This document shows positions 11,082 to 21,379 of a stretch of 64,000 nucleotides of DNA, piece by piece (the first letter of the stretch is position 1; every line of letters begins with the position of its first letter). This stretch comes from Eutreptiella sp. 'Long Island Sound 2002' (lineage: Eukaryota; Euglenozoa; Euglenophyceae; Eutreptiales; Eutreptiaceae), in contig OZ038382.1 in assembly GCA_964036045.1 (NCBI GenBank), positions 148,626,961-148,690,960 on the forward strand, read 5' to 3'. The position numbers and the translations under genes are program-made. Below the pieces are notes generated by a model. It was given only the letters and a program-made list of their open reading frames with translations, had not been told where the DNA came from and made no database searches.

Positions 11082-11639
11082 CTAGGTCCACTTTAACTCG
11101 CGAATGGTACTCTCCGGGTGTGTGGACAGTATTGATTTCAAGTACATGTAATGTACACGCAGCCTCTCTTCAGATTCCTCTGCAAAGGTCCGGTCCGTGT
11201 TGTATTTCGGATCCGGACCAACAATGCAGCGGTTTCTGTATTGTACACCGTATGAAGTCTCATGTTTGCTGGGGCTTGTCTTGCCCACAGCCTCCCGTGT
11301 CGTCAAGACAAGGATTGAAAAATGCTTATGCATAAGCACAGCCAACAAGGTATCCTTCGGCTGGATGCGGTATGCATTAGGGACGACCCTGTCCAAAAAA
11401 ACCCTTAGCATTCTGGGTTCAATGGTCTCTGACGGCTTATGCCGCAAGCACAGTGCTGCTAGGGCGTGTTGGAGGCGCGATTGTGTATCACCCGGTTTGG
11501 GAACTTCGGTATTGGCTGTGTCCGCGTCAATGAGCTCGCCCTCAAGCTCCAAATCTGGTTCCGGGAGCTGCTGAACGGGCTTGGGGGGCTGAGCGGACGA
11601 AGACGAGGCACTAGCGGCACTGCCTTGACTACTAGACAT
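11082..11639 (-). CDS. Ser-rich N-terminal exon-like ORF, unknown function
   Basis: A minus-strand frame that most plausibly starts at the ATG at 11637-11639 (MSSSQGSAASASSSS), giving about 185 codons. It has a low-complexity Ser/Ala/Gln/Pro start, an acidic ELEGELIDAD segment, and then a compact ordered part (LQHALAALCLRHKP, FLDRVVPNAYRIQP, HFSILVLTTREA). No family is recognised. A further minus-strand stretch (about 11091-10780) continues with a basic QRPQRPRPRP patch. Together with the ORF at 7145-9793 these could be exons of one gene whose intron holds the 149-bp array. They could equally be separate fragments. Confidence 0.35.
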   Translation of the reverse strand: MSSSQGSAASASSSSAQPPKPVQQLPEPDLELEGELIDADTANTEVPKPGDTQSRLQHALAALCLRHKPSETIEPRMLRVFLDRVVPNAYRIQPKDTLLAVLMHKHFSILVLTTREAVGKTSPSKHETSYGVQYRNRCIVGPDPKYNTDRTFAEESEERLRVHYMYLKSILSTHPESTIRELKWT

Positions 11640-11704
11640 GTCTCTTGCAGGTGACAAAAAGTGTTTTGGGCACAAAAATGGAATACATTAGTGAGTCTAC
11701 TCAA

Positions 11705-12059
11705 AGGGGCCTAGGTGAGAAAGCGACACACATGCAAAAAGAAAACCACAAAAGCAGGCACAAAGCTTCACAAGGCACAAAGGGCAAACATTCATCAGCT
11801 TGAGTACAGTGTTCTCGATGCAAGTTTAGGGGCAAAGCAGCCACCAAGGATCAAACTGGCGTGGCGCATGTCAAAAGCAAAAGTCCAAATTCACAAAGGA
11901 GCACAAAGGGGAAGCAATCATAAGCTTGAGCACAGTGTTCTCCATGCAATTTTGTAGGCAAAGCAGACAAAGGGTAGACAAACATTAGCTTCAACGTGGT
12001 GTTCTCCATGGCATCTTGCAGGCAAGGTAGGCACCAAGCATCCAACCAAAATTCCACTG
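11705..12059. other. Gene-free stretch with short internal repeats
   Basis: Short direct repeats of the phrases CATTAGCTT/CATCAGCTTGAG and CAGTGTTCTC(G/C)ATGCAA recur at about 11790, 11925 and 11985, always followed by AGGCAAAG(C/T). No gene is evident. Confidence 0.4.
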
Positions 12060-12345
12060 GGTTCGGGCTGAAAAATTTCTTCCGGGCTCCCCTGGCACGG
12101 TCGGCTGGGAAGCCCATGGAACATTCCTACCGATATCGGTTGCGTTTTGGGACCCGATCTGGCTGCCAAAACTTCCTAGCATCTTTCCAAGGGTTTTCGA
12201 AAACTTCCAAGCGACGGACCGAAACATATCGCATGCACGTCGGTACAGATTTCCTAAAATTGCCACCGGTAACCGGACAATATTGGTCTCTCTTCCAATG
12301 TTCTATGCTGGGCACCGGTGGTACATGTGCACAAAGTGACCCTCA
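12060..12345. repeat. Dispersed repeat family D, copy 2
   Basis: This copy is almost identical to copy 1 through the core (CACGGTCGGCTGGGAAGCCC and onward). It then diverges into a segment shared with copy 4 at 15.0-15.3 kb (AATATTG(G/C)TCTCTCTTCCAATG, TGGTACATGTG). The family therefore has mosaic ends. Confidence 0.7.
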
Positions 12346-13024
12346 TTCTTGGTTGCTCGAATGTGTAGCACCATGGCATGCAAAGACCATTGCCATCCCA
12401 AAATATCCACAAACTCATGAACCACAACCAACTTGTACTCTTGTTGGTTGTGGACATGTAACCCCACGTCTTCATTGAACACAAAAGATGTCACCAGTGG
12501 TGCCTCTCGTAAATCACCCCCACAGGCACGAAGAGGGGGGGGGGGTTATTGGCTAGGCCAACGGTTCGACCCCTCATTCCCTCCTTCACACGTTTTTGCA
12601 CACTTTGCCCCTGATTCGTCACATGCAGTACCTGTGTTGTCATGCTAGTCTCCCCCCGCTCCCGTAGAACCTTCACATTACACTCCCCACACCGTTGCCA
12701 GATCTGCTCATAAGACAGGCAACATGATAAATCCACTACCCCAGCGGCCGTCAGCTTGGCCACCATGTACTTCCAACATTCCGGCATCTCTGCTTGCTGC
12801 TTCCACTGGAAGATTGGTGTAGGGGCTTTGCACTTGCAATGCCCATTGCACCGGCACACTATCACACACATGCCACCCTGCTGAGCCAACATTTCAGCAA
12901 TGGCGTGCGGATTGTACACACCGCTTCCCAGATGTGCCACAACATCCTGCCACAATGTCCCCCATACACCCCCATCATCAAGGCATTGTGGGTGCTGTGC
13001 TCCATGTCCACCAGACGCCACTAA
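12303..13024 (-). pseudogene. Unidentified transposon-like coding remnant (Cys cluster, C-terminal HMYH block)
   Basis: Two minus-strand frames run into each other. The upstream one (13021-12491) has a cysteine cluster, CRCNGHCKCK, and a later CGEC. The downstream one (12494-12303) ends with YKLVVV and HFVHMYHRCPA. The same C-terminal pattern (YTLVV...HMYHQCLA) closes the minus-strand coding block at 15572-15273, so the two are paralogous fragments of one protein family. I cannot name it. A G11 tract at 12535-12545 marks the probable frameshift between the two frames. Confidence 0.3.
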
Positions 13025-13119
13025 GAGGCATTGCAGTGTTGTACCAAGCCATCACCAGTTGCAGCCTGTTGGATTCTCCGTGCCCCATGGCCGCCGCGGT
13101 CACATGGCGTTGGAACGCA

Positions 13120-13480
13120 CGGCATAGAACGTAAAAAAAGGGAGGAAAAAGCTGGGCATTTTGCACGGGATTTTTGTAAACGCTTAGCACTTATGGTCAC
13201 CAAATGGGACTCGTATCGCGCGGTACATTTCAGAAATCGGCACCAAAATTTCTTCCGAGCTCCCCGGGGACGGTTGACTGGAAGGTCGATAGAACATCCC
13301 AAGCGATATTGGTTGCGTTTTGGTTTCCGAGCTGGCTGCCAAAACTTCCGAGCATTTGTCCGGGCAACTTTGAAAACTTCCACGCGATTTTCCATTGAAA
13401 TTTGCTACACTGAGAGAGGGCAATGTCGTCCACCATATACCTGACCTCAGCAAAGCAACATGCAAAGAAGAAAAGAATAT
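13120..13480. repeat. Dispersed repeat family D, copy 3
   Basis: This copy shares with copy 1 both the flank (GCACGGCATAGAA, CAAATGGGACTCGTAT) and the core, about 80-85% alike by eye. It ends after CCTCAGCAAAGCAACA. Confidence 0.65.
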
Positions 13481-13619
13481 TTGTCCTGAATTGGAACAAT
13501 TAATCCATATTGAAAGATACATTGTTGGCAATGCTCATGCTGAAAAAAATTGAAATACCGGTGTTAGCCACCAGGGAAGCACGAAACAAAGTATGGCATG
13601 CAAATCTGTACGTTCAGCC

Positions 13620-14650
13620 AACTATCCGCGAGCGGAGGCTCAAAAAGTGCTCTACTATCCGCCCCATTCTAGGGGCCCATTGTTTCAGTTTCTAGCAAAC
13701 AAGGCACCTTTGCAAAGCCCCAACCAATGGCTCTCACCAGAACTTTATTTTAGGTCCTTTGCTCACACCAGGCCTCGGATCTAGAGGCTCCAAAAGTGCT
13801 CTACTATCCGCCCCCCTTCCAGGGGCCCACTGTTTCGGTTCCCTGCAACTAAGGCTTTTTTGGCAAGCCCCGACCAGTAGCTCTCACCATAACTTATTTT
13901 AGGTCATTTGCTCACACCAGGCCTGTGATACGTACGCTCGAAAAGTGCTCTACTATCCGCGTGGGGGTGTGAGCAAATGACCTAAAATAAAGTACTGGTG
14001 AGAGCTTCTGGTCGGGGCTTTGCAAAAATGCCTTGTTTGCGAGAAGCTAAAACAGTGGGCCCCATGGAACGGGGCGGATAGTGGAGCACTTTTCGAGCCT
14101 CCAGATCCCTGTGTGGGTGTGAGCAGAATGACCTAAAATAAGATACTGGTGAGAGCTACTACGCGAGGCTTGCCAAAAAAGCCTTACTTGCAGGAAACTT
14201 AAATAGTGGGCCCCTGAAAAGGGGCGGGTAGTAGGGCACTTTTCGAGCCTCCAGATATGTGTGTGGGTGTGAGCGAATGACAAAAAATAAAATTCTACTG
14301 AGGGCTACTAGTCGGGGCTTGCCAAAAAAGCCTTACTTGCAAAAAACTTCTGCTTAAGTTTCCTGCAAGTAAGGTTTTTTTGGAAAGCCCCCACCAGTAG
14401 CTCTCACCAGAACTTTATTTTACGTCATTTGCACACACCACGCCTCACATTTGGAGGCTTGACAAGTGCTATACTATCCGCCCCTTTCCAGGGGCCCACC
14501 GTTTCAGTGTCCTGCAACTAAGGCTTTTTTGGAAAGCCCCGACCGATAGCTCTCACCAGAACTTTTTATAACTCATTTGCTCACACAAGGCTTGAGATCT
14601 GGAGCTCGAAAACTGCTCTACTATCCGCCCCGTTCCAGGGGCCCATCGTT
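13620..14650. repeat. Diverged satellite cluster with an inverted central block
   Basis: Units of about 150 bp share the order GTGCTCTACTATCCGCCCC, GGGGCCCA, AAGCCCCGACCAGTAGCTCTC, CCAGAACTTTATTTTAGGTC, CTCACACCAGGCCT. Units are forward at about 13630-13962, reverse-complemented at about 13963-14349, and forward again at 14356-14650. The same word order occurs in the 149-bp array at 9.66-10.71 kb, so this is the same family with much more divergence. The second switch point is a hairpin (14314-14391). Confidence 0.8.
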
Positions 14651-15009
14651 TAACTTTAAGTTTAACTTTAACCATTGTTTAAGTTTAGTGGTCCCGCGGG
14701 CCCAGGCACTCTTCGCCGGATTCGGCCTAGTGTTCTCTGGCATAGGAAACAGACATCCACAGACTGTGCATTTGACAGTGTGAAAGGACACGAATCCTGT
14801 TCACAAATATTTGTAAGTGTAGGGAAAGCAAAGAAAAAATGCCCCTGAATGCCTCCTTCTCGAGCCGGGGAGTAGCTTGAGGCAGGGATCTTCACTCGTC
14901 TTGCAGAATGCGGCAAATTGACTACATAGCCCCACAACCATTGCAACATCTTTGTTCATGGACCACCTTGCAGGCAAAGCAGGCACCAGGCATCCAACTA
15001 AAGTTCCAA

Positions 15010-15310
15010 TAGGTTCAGGTCCCACAAATGCCACCAAAATTTCTTCCGAGCGTTCCATGGAACCTTGGCCGGAGGGTCCCTAGAACATTCCAAGCGATAT
15101 TGGTTGCGTTTTAGGGCTCAAGCTGGCTGCCAAAACTTCCGAGCGGTTTTCTGTACCTAGCGGTATCTAAAATGGGGGAAGCGACCCCACCGAAGCATAT
15201 TGCACGCACCTCGCCATTATCCCCAAAAATTGCCCCCGGTGATGGAAGAATATTGCTCTCTCTTGCAATGTTCTATGCTAGGCACTGGTGGTACATGTGT
15301 GCTCCTCCAA
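15010..15310. repeat. Dispersed repeat family D, copy 4
   Basis: Core with ATTTCTTCCGAGC and GCGATATTGGTTGCGTTTT, then the distal segment shared with copy 2, ending at TGGTACATGTG. It abuts the minus-strand coding debris beginning at 15273. Confidence 0.65.
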
Positions 15311-16089
15311 GTGGCCCACTATGCACCTGCATGTAAGCGGAATGCAGCCTCATGGAGGAATGCACGGTCCCATGGTGGGAGTGTCCGCCATTCACCACGA
15401 GAGTATACCACCACCACCAGCCGCCTCTCCCCGTGTCATGAACAGGTGGCATGCCATGCACCTGTACATACCACAACCGGTTGCTGTGACACATCATATG
15501 TTGCACCCTGCCATGTAACACCATCCGAGCACTGCATACTGCATCTCCGTCCACCTTGACCACTACACACACCGCCTACCCCCACCCATATGTGCCCCCG
15601 TGTGTGCTGTCCTGTGGAGAACACTGCCGACCGAGGGGATGAGTCATGCAAGTGCTGATGCGGTTTTGTAACCACATTGCAAGACAACTGCATGGTAGTC
15701 CATGTGAATCATTTGGGCCACAACTCCCTTGCAATTTGGTTCACCAAGGTCACCAGCGGCTTGTAATTCCGCATTCGTTGCACCACACGACTGTGACGGA
15801 GGTCTGTTGCATTGTTGTGGCCCTTCATACCACCAACCCCTAGCTGCAAATGCCGCACTCTAAACCCCCCGACCGGCCCGTGCCTGTATGGCAACATGCT
15901 CATGATGCCATGCAATGTGCAAAAGGGGGCTACTTGCAATGAGTGATCAAAGATTGCTTCCCGGAAATGGCCACCACTCCCATAACCATCACGTTCCGCC
16001 TGAGCAATAACCACCACTGTCGCCCTTTGGCAATGCTCCTCCATATCTCCACACCCATGGACACACAGTGGAGCCTCACATCCAGGCAC
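15273..16089 (-). pseudogene. C-terminal part of an unidentified minus-strand transposon-like protein
   Basis: Minus-strand frames at 16089-15709 (with GGFRVRHLQLGVGG and a basic RMRNYKPLVTLVNQIAREL segment) and 15572-15273 (ending HMYHQCLA). The last part parallels 12494-12303. No family is recognised. At least one frameshift separates the two frames. It continues the block that starts near 18.8 kb. Confidence 0.3.
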
Positions 16090-16107
16090 CCAGACAGTAG
16101 CTGATGT

Positions 16108-16923
16108 CTACGCACTGTCAATCCCAAATGATGATGCCACAATGTTGTACGTGTTCGTTCGCAACAGCACCACACGACCACCCAGATGCTTTGCCAAACT
16201 GGCAAAGTGCTCGGGTAGACCGCCTTGGGGCCGGGCACCCCATGTCCCCCTCTCAAGATCCTTGTTCACTATTGGTGCAGACTCCTCAACTGAAAGGCCA
16301 CACATTTTAGTATACACGGCAATGGCTTTTGCCCGGAGAAATGTGTCTGCCAAGGGGCCGTCACTACCAATTGCATGCATGGTTTGGGCCACGGAATAGA
16401 AGAAACAGGCTCGTGCAACGAACTGGTCTGGTAAAAGGCGTAACTTCAAAGACCTAATGGTTGGCAGGTCCTGGTTTTGATTCGCCTTGATGGGCTTCCT
16501 TTCCACAGTGGCCAATGGAGCATCACAATGCACAGGGCCTGTCTTTGTGCCTGGTTCTATCTTAGCACATTTTAGGGGAGGGGTTGCCCCTGCATAACTC
16601 GGAGGTGGAATCCCTTGCTGCTTTATCCTCACGGGGCTCTGTTCTAAGCAAGTTGGGTTCTCAACTTGTGCAGTGACAGAATCACTTCTCGACTGACTAC
16701 ATGCCCTCACAATTGCCACAGTGCCTGTGCTGCAAGGACTACAAACCACAGCAAATGGCTCCTTGGGCCGATGTGCAAGTGGTACACGGGAGTCCTCCAG
16801 GCAACTTGCTACCTCTCCATCATTGGCGGCTAGTGTCAGACATGCAGCGTCCACCACTGTAGGGGGGGGGCAATGGACTATGGTGTGAGAACCCCTGTTG
16901 GGCTCACCATAGATGCAATGCAC
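16108..16923 (-). CDS. Possible OTU-like cysteine-protease-type module (fragment)
   Basis: An open minus-strand frame of about 271 codons. The first half is low complexity. The second half (about 16440-16120) has ACFFYSVAQTM, about 50 residues of helix, then TWGARPQGGLPEHFASLAKHLGG followed by RVVLLRTN (written here in parts: TWGARPQGGLPEH, FASLAKHLGG). The pattern of a Cys followed by an aromatic-rich helix, then 'WG..xE..xLAxxL' and a hydrophobic strand, is what OTU-fold peptidases look like. No upstream Asp or C-terminal His is assured. An equally fair label is 'unknown'. Neighbouring frames on the same strand suggest it is one segment of a longer transposon gene. Confidence 0.25.
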   Translation of the reverse strand: MHCIYGEPNRGSHTIVHCPPPTVVDAACLTLAANDGEVASCLEDSRVPLAHRPKEPFAVVCSPCSTGTVAIVRACSQSRSDSVTAQVENPTCLEQSPVRIKQQGIPPPSYAGATPPLKCAKIEPGTKTGPVHCDAPLATVERKPIKANQNQDLPTIRSLKLRLLPDQFVARACFFYSVAQTMHAIGSDGPLADTFLRAKAIAVYTKMCGLSVEESAPIVNKDLERGTWGARPQGGLPEHFASLAKHLGGRVVLLRTNTYNIVASSFGIDSA

Positions 16924-17473
16924 GGTGACTCACCTGTGGGCCAAGCTTGGGGCCTGTGGACTGGCGCTCCATGCCTTGCGCTGCGGCAAAGGCCACAGAG
17001 TCATTTAGAGCACCTCTAGGGGGGCCTTGTTGACTGAGCACCCCGAGAGGGGCCGGCATACCATGGCTGCCCATACTTTGTGCACCTGCTGGGGGAACAT
17101 GCCCCTGTGTGGAGGAAGACAAAGTGGGGTCGTTGGACTCACTGCGTGGGTGGTCATGTGCAGTGAGGCTTGGTGCCCCATGCCCCTGCGCTGCGGCAGA
17201 GGATGTGGAGTCATTGGGGTCACCCCATGGGTGCCCTTGTGGAATTAGGTGTTGTGTGTATGCTGGAGGCTCACCGGCCTCCTCCATGAGAGCCACCAAT
17301 TCATTAGGCATCACCAGACCCCCATCATCCCTCCATGAATTGTCAACAACCCGCACTGCTGCATGCAGACGTCCACGGTGATTGCCTGGTACCTCTGGGC
17401 TGAAAGGGGTGCAACGCATCAAAAGATCACTGCAGTCGTGCATGGGCACCCGCAAATAACATGCGGGTGCCAC
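16904..17473 (-). CDS. Low-complexity coding segment with internal ~100-bp repeats, unknown
   Basis: A minus-strand frame of 189 codons overlapping the start of the next downstream frame. It has a short ordered N-terminal part (VVDNSWRDDGGLVMPNELV) followed by three tandem repeats. Each has the form QG(H/P)P(W/R)G..NDS, an Ala/Ser run, and QGH/QGM. The DNA shows the same repeats around 16981, 17110 and 17196. No function is suggested. It may be a disordered linker of the protein whose other parts lie at 15.3-18.5 kb. Confidence 0.3.
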   Translation of the reverse strand: MAPACYLRVPMHDCSDLLMRCTPFSPEVPGNHRGRLHAAVRVVDNSWRDDGGLVMPNELVALMEEAGEPPAYTQHLIPQGHPWGDPNDSTSSAAAQGHGAPSLTAHDHPRSESNDPTLSSSTQGHVPPAGAQSMGSHGMPAPLGVLSQQGPPRGALNDSVAFAAAQGMERQSTGPKLGPQVSHRALHLW

Positions 17474-17700
17474 ATAGCACTAGTGCCTCTATTGTGCGGA
17501 CCATCCGGCCACTCAGCGCACTTCGTGTTTCATTGATAAGAAACCCCAAATCCCACATAGCAATAGTGCCTATTATATGCAAACGATCCTCGACGTAATT
17601 GGTGTTTCATTGATAAGAAAGCCCAAATACCACATAGCACTAGTGCCTCTGCTTTGCGGAGAATCCGGGCCGAAGTGGCACCCTAGCGTGTACTCTGCCA
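17471..17700. repeat. Three imperfect tandem units of about 75-85 bp
   Basis: The phrases CACATAGCA(C/A)TAGTGCCT and GTTTCATTGATAAGAAA recur starting near 17471, 17556 and 17631. The array interrupts the minus-strand coding block. Confidence 0.7.
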
Positions 17701-18777
17701 CTAGGCTGTCCCCACTCAATGGTTCGTTGTGTTGCTCTTGTAGCCCTTGGCATGCAATGGTAAGACAACGGGCAACCCCATGGGCGGCCTGCATCACAGC
17801 TTGGTCGAAGCGTTCTTGCTGTGTCAAGACGACATGGACTTGTGGCACAGGTTGCACATGCGTTGTTGGGGCTGTAGCCTGAGGCAACAACGAGTTGCGC
17901 CGAAGTGCACTGTTGGGCTCAACTGGCATCGTGGGACCCAGCAACGGGTCACTAACAGGTCAGTAACAAGTGGTTTGGGCCCACCTGTTGCTTGAGCCCA
18001 CACAAATGGGCCCACTGGGTGCGCAAGTCTCCGAACGAGGAGCTCATAGAAATGGGATGGGATATGGATCACGCCCTGTCCAGAACGGCCACTCTTCCAC
18101 CAAAAGTAGTGCACACACCAATGAGCACCAGACTGCCTTCTGCTCTGCCGGCTTCACACTCATTGGCCAACCCCCTACAGCCCTAGTGCGGCCTGGCGGC
18201 CACCAAAATGACCGATCTGCCGTAGCCGCAGCCTATTCCACAGTGCTGTAGCAACCTCACGATAGTGCACATGGTTGCCCCCATCGTGCACGGTGGGTAT
18301 GGCAAACCCATACTCAGTGTACATGAACAGACACAATGCCCGGGCACCATTGTGATTCACCACATCCAAATCACATGTTGCCATGCAGTTCCTCAACGGC
18401 CTCCAGAGGTCCACTGCCACCTCAGGGGTGGACTCCCATCCCAATTGTCCAGTGGCCAACAGTAGGCCATACTTCATTCTTGCAGGCTCCAATAAGTTTT
18501 CCAGCAGCCAGTCAAGAGGCACGTCCATTGCAAGGCTTGTGCACCACCACCGTTAGTGGTCTGTGTGCCTTTCGCGGCGTGCAAGGTCGGCAACCTTGAC
18601 CACTGTGAGGCTCCCACAACTGATGCGGGGAATCAAGCGCAGGCCCCTGGTACTCAAAGTGCCAAACCGGCTTCTCCTCAGGCTCACCAGCTGGTCCACA
18701 AGATGCCGTTGTGGGTCAGTTTGTGTCAGTAGTGCTATGGCTCTGACCACAAACACGATTCTGCGGCTCAGTGGCAC
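17573..18777 (-). pseudogene. N-terminal debris of the unidentified minus-strand protein
   Basis: Minus-strand frames at 18777-18553, 18528-18175, 18114-17824 and 17944-17573 lie end to end in different phases. The best-ordered one (18528-18175) has DWLLENLLEPARMKYG, LFMYTEYGFAIPTVHDGG and a terminal basic stretch. The 17944 frame has a QERFDQAVMQAAHGVARC helix. I recognise no family. Together with 15.3-17.5 kb they read like one decayed gene of roughly 1,000 codons. Confidence 0.3.
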
Positions 18778-18966
18778 GCAGTGGTTGGGACAAGGTTCGC
18801 TCGCTCAGCGCAAGGGCTCGGACCAAAACCAACTGCTGTGGCTCAGTGGCACACAGTAAGGACTTGAGTTGCAAAGGGGCTGCAGCGGGTGGGACAACGT
18901 TCGGTCACGCGGCGCGAGGGCTTGGACCAGAAGCAGCTGCGGTGGCTCGGTGGCACACAGTAATGT
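18758..18966. repeat. Two tandem units of about 110-130 bp
   Basis: The phrases GGCTCAGTGGCAC(G/A)CAGT, GGGACAA(G/C)GTTCG and GAGGGCTTGGACCA/AAGGGCTCGGACCA recur in order near 18770-18870 and 18890-18966. Confidence 0.65.
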
Positions 18967-19128
18967 ACGTAGTTGCAATCAGGCTAGCTGACTTGTGAGA
19001 CCTACAACGCTAGGGTTGAGGCCACAGAACAGGCACCTACACCTCAAAGGGTGTAGTGAGGCAAAAGAAATTGCAGAGAGGAACGGCATAGATGAATCAA
19101 TAGAATGGGCAAATGCGTTCTACACTTG

Positions 19129-19885
19129 TCTAGAGGGGATGATTCATAGGAGGGTGTAGACCCTCCTATGAATCATCGTGTGGGCACGTGATGATTCCTA
19201 GAGGGGTGTAGACCCCCCTATGAATAATCGCTTGGGCATGCGATGATTCCTAAAAGGGTGTAGACCCTCCCAAGAATCATCGCGTGGGCACGTGATGATG
19301 CCTCGTGGGGAGTAGACTCCCCTATGAATCATCGCGTGGGCACGCGATGAGTCTTAAAGGGGTGTAGACCCTCGTAGGAATCATCGCGTGGGCACGCGAT
19401 GATTCTTAGAGGGGTGTAGACCCTCCTAGGAATCATTGCGTGGGCACGGCATGATTCCTAAAGGGGTGTAGACCCTCCTAGGAATCATCGCCTGGGCACG
19501 GGATGATTCCTCGTGGGGTATAGACCCTCGTAAGAATCATCGCGTGGGCACGCAACGACTCCTAAGGGGGTGTAGACCCTCCTAGGAATCATCGCGTGGG
19601 CACGCGATGATTCATAGAGCGGTGTAGACCCTCCTAGGAACCATCGTGTGGGCACGCGATGATTCCAAGAGGGGTGTGGACCCCCCTATGAAACATCGCG
19701 TCGGCACGCGATGATTCTTAAGGCGGTGTAAACCCTCCTATGAAGCATCGCGTGGGCACGCCATGATTCCCAACGGGGTGTAGACCGTCCTAGGAATCAT
19801 CGCGTGGGCACGCGATGATTCCTAGAGAGGTGTAGACCCCACTATGATTCATCGCGTGGGCACGCGATGATTCCTAAGGGGGTGC
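19129..19885. repeat. 52-bp palindromic satellite, about 15 units
   Basis: The marker GTGTAGACC recurs every 51-53 bases (about 19154, 19207, 19258, 19310, 19362, 19415, 19467 and so on to about 19882). Each unit contains the near-perfect palindrome AATCATCGCGTG-gg-CACGCGATGATT. In the best units the arms extend to about 20 bases through flanking CCTAGG/CCTAGA and CCCTCC/GGGG. The remaining spacer is the GTGTAGACC block. The array ends in the middle of a unit at about 19885. Confidence 0.92.
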
Positions 19886-20777
19886 AAACATATTCTGTGG
19901 ACAGACCACAAGACGGATTACATCCGAAGAGGGGGGGCAGGCTTTTCCACGCTCTGATATACAGGGGAGGGGGAGGGGGGTTGTTTTCCCTACTTTATGG
20001 TGTTTTCAAAATGATTATCCATACTTCGTGGCAAAAAACAAACAGGATAAAGGAAAGCAAAGCATGAAAACATGGAAAGCGCTGCAAAACGAAGCATGCA
20101 AAGCACAAGACCACTAGAGTAGCAACACTAACAATAATAGACAGAGCATAAATATGTGCTAAGTAAATTGCCCACATGGAGAAAAAGGGGGGGCTTCATA
20201 TTTTCCATGTCAATTGTTTTCCGGGGGATGCGTTTTTTCCATGGCAGCTTTTTCCTTCGGGGGGGGGGGGGGGGGCTGCTTGAAAGCACCCAGGAGTGAG
20301 GGGATGGATGGGTGGGTCACGGGGGGGTTGACCATTGGGGGGGGGGGGGGCTTTTCTAGTGAAGATGTTTGATGTGGGTCATAGACAGGGGTGGGGAGGG
20401 GGGGGGGGTCTGATGTAGGGCATAATCAAGGGGTTTGGGGGAGGGGGGGTTCATGGTTGGGTAATGGTGGTCCATAAAAGTCTCATGTCTGATGTGTGAT
20501 TGCCGACTAGAGCGCTATACACAATCCTGTGGATGGTTTGATGGAACAACTTGGTGCAGAAGTTCAACTCAAGAGTATAACGGACTAGGCTCAAGACCCC
20601 GAGACAAGGGCCCCAGGGGCGGAAGATGCAGCTACTTGGTCAGGCGAGACCGCTAAATCTCCGCGCCGCGTCAGGTGCTCCCCCTCAAAAAGGGGGGGTG
20701 AGACCTACTCAAAGAGTGTGTATTGGTATAACACTAATAATAATAATATAAAACAGAAAGATAGCCAACACGACAAA
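19886..20777. other. Gene-free, G-tract-rich stretch
   Basis: I see no gene. The stretch contains G17 (20259-20275), G14 (20337-20350) and G11 (20398-20408) runs separated by GGGTGG-type sequence. Confidence 0.5.
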
Positions 20778-20860
20778 TACAAATTAAAGTAATGCACTCC
20801 TCAGTATGGCAAAAGCGCATCTTTATTCTCTATGCCGTACTTGGTTGAACTTGAAAGGAC
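20778..20860. repeat. Dispersed repeat E, copy 1
   Basis: A copy of a short repeat with GTAATGCA(C/G)TCC, then GCGCATCTTTATTCTCTATG and GGTT(G/A)AAC. Two further copies are at about 22715-22850 and 23000-23135. Confidence 0.65.
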
Positions 20861-21379
20861 GCAATGATAGACAGACTGCGGTATCATAGCAGGCGTCCCT
20901 GGTAATCACAACAGCCAGGCAATACTCTGACAGCGTATCAAGAATTGAAATTTTGTGCAAAAAGGAGAAACTCGGCAGCGAGGGTAAAGAGTAATAGAGC
21001 CGGGCCCCGGAGCCTTCCCCCCTCGCCGGGACGTCCGCGTGGACTGTGGGCGTATAGACACCCTCCAGCCGGGGAAGGAGTCCGGATTCCGGGGCCGCCT
21101 CCATCCTCTTCCCACACCAGGAGGAGACAAAACAGTGAACTCGAATCGAATGAGAAACAGATGTCGGCAACAACATTGAAATCACCATCAAATAAGAGGC
21201 AAACTAAGCGTGGGCACAAGGGGGGGGGGGGGCACCCCTAGCACCCACCTGCCCTCCCTCCCTCCTCTTAACCCTCCAAGCCATATTTGGCGAATTGGGC
21301 CTACCAGAAAATTCTGTTACTGTTGGAAGAGAGAGGACTAACCATTGGTCAGAGGCATCCTCGGGGGCGGGGAGGTCTT

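Noticed and set aside
19129-19885. CRISPR array
   Set aside because: Regular palindromic repeats, but the 'spacers' are also repeated (GTGTAGACC block) and the window is plainly eukaryotic; it is a satellite.
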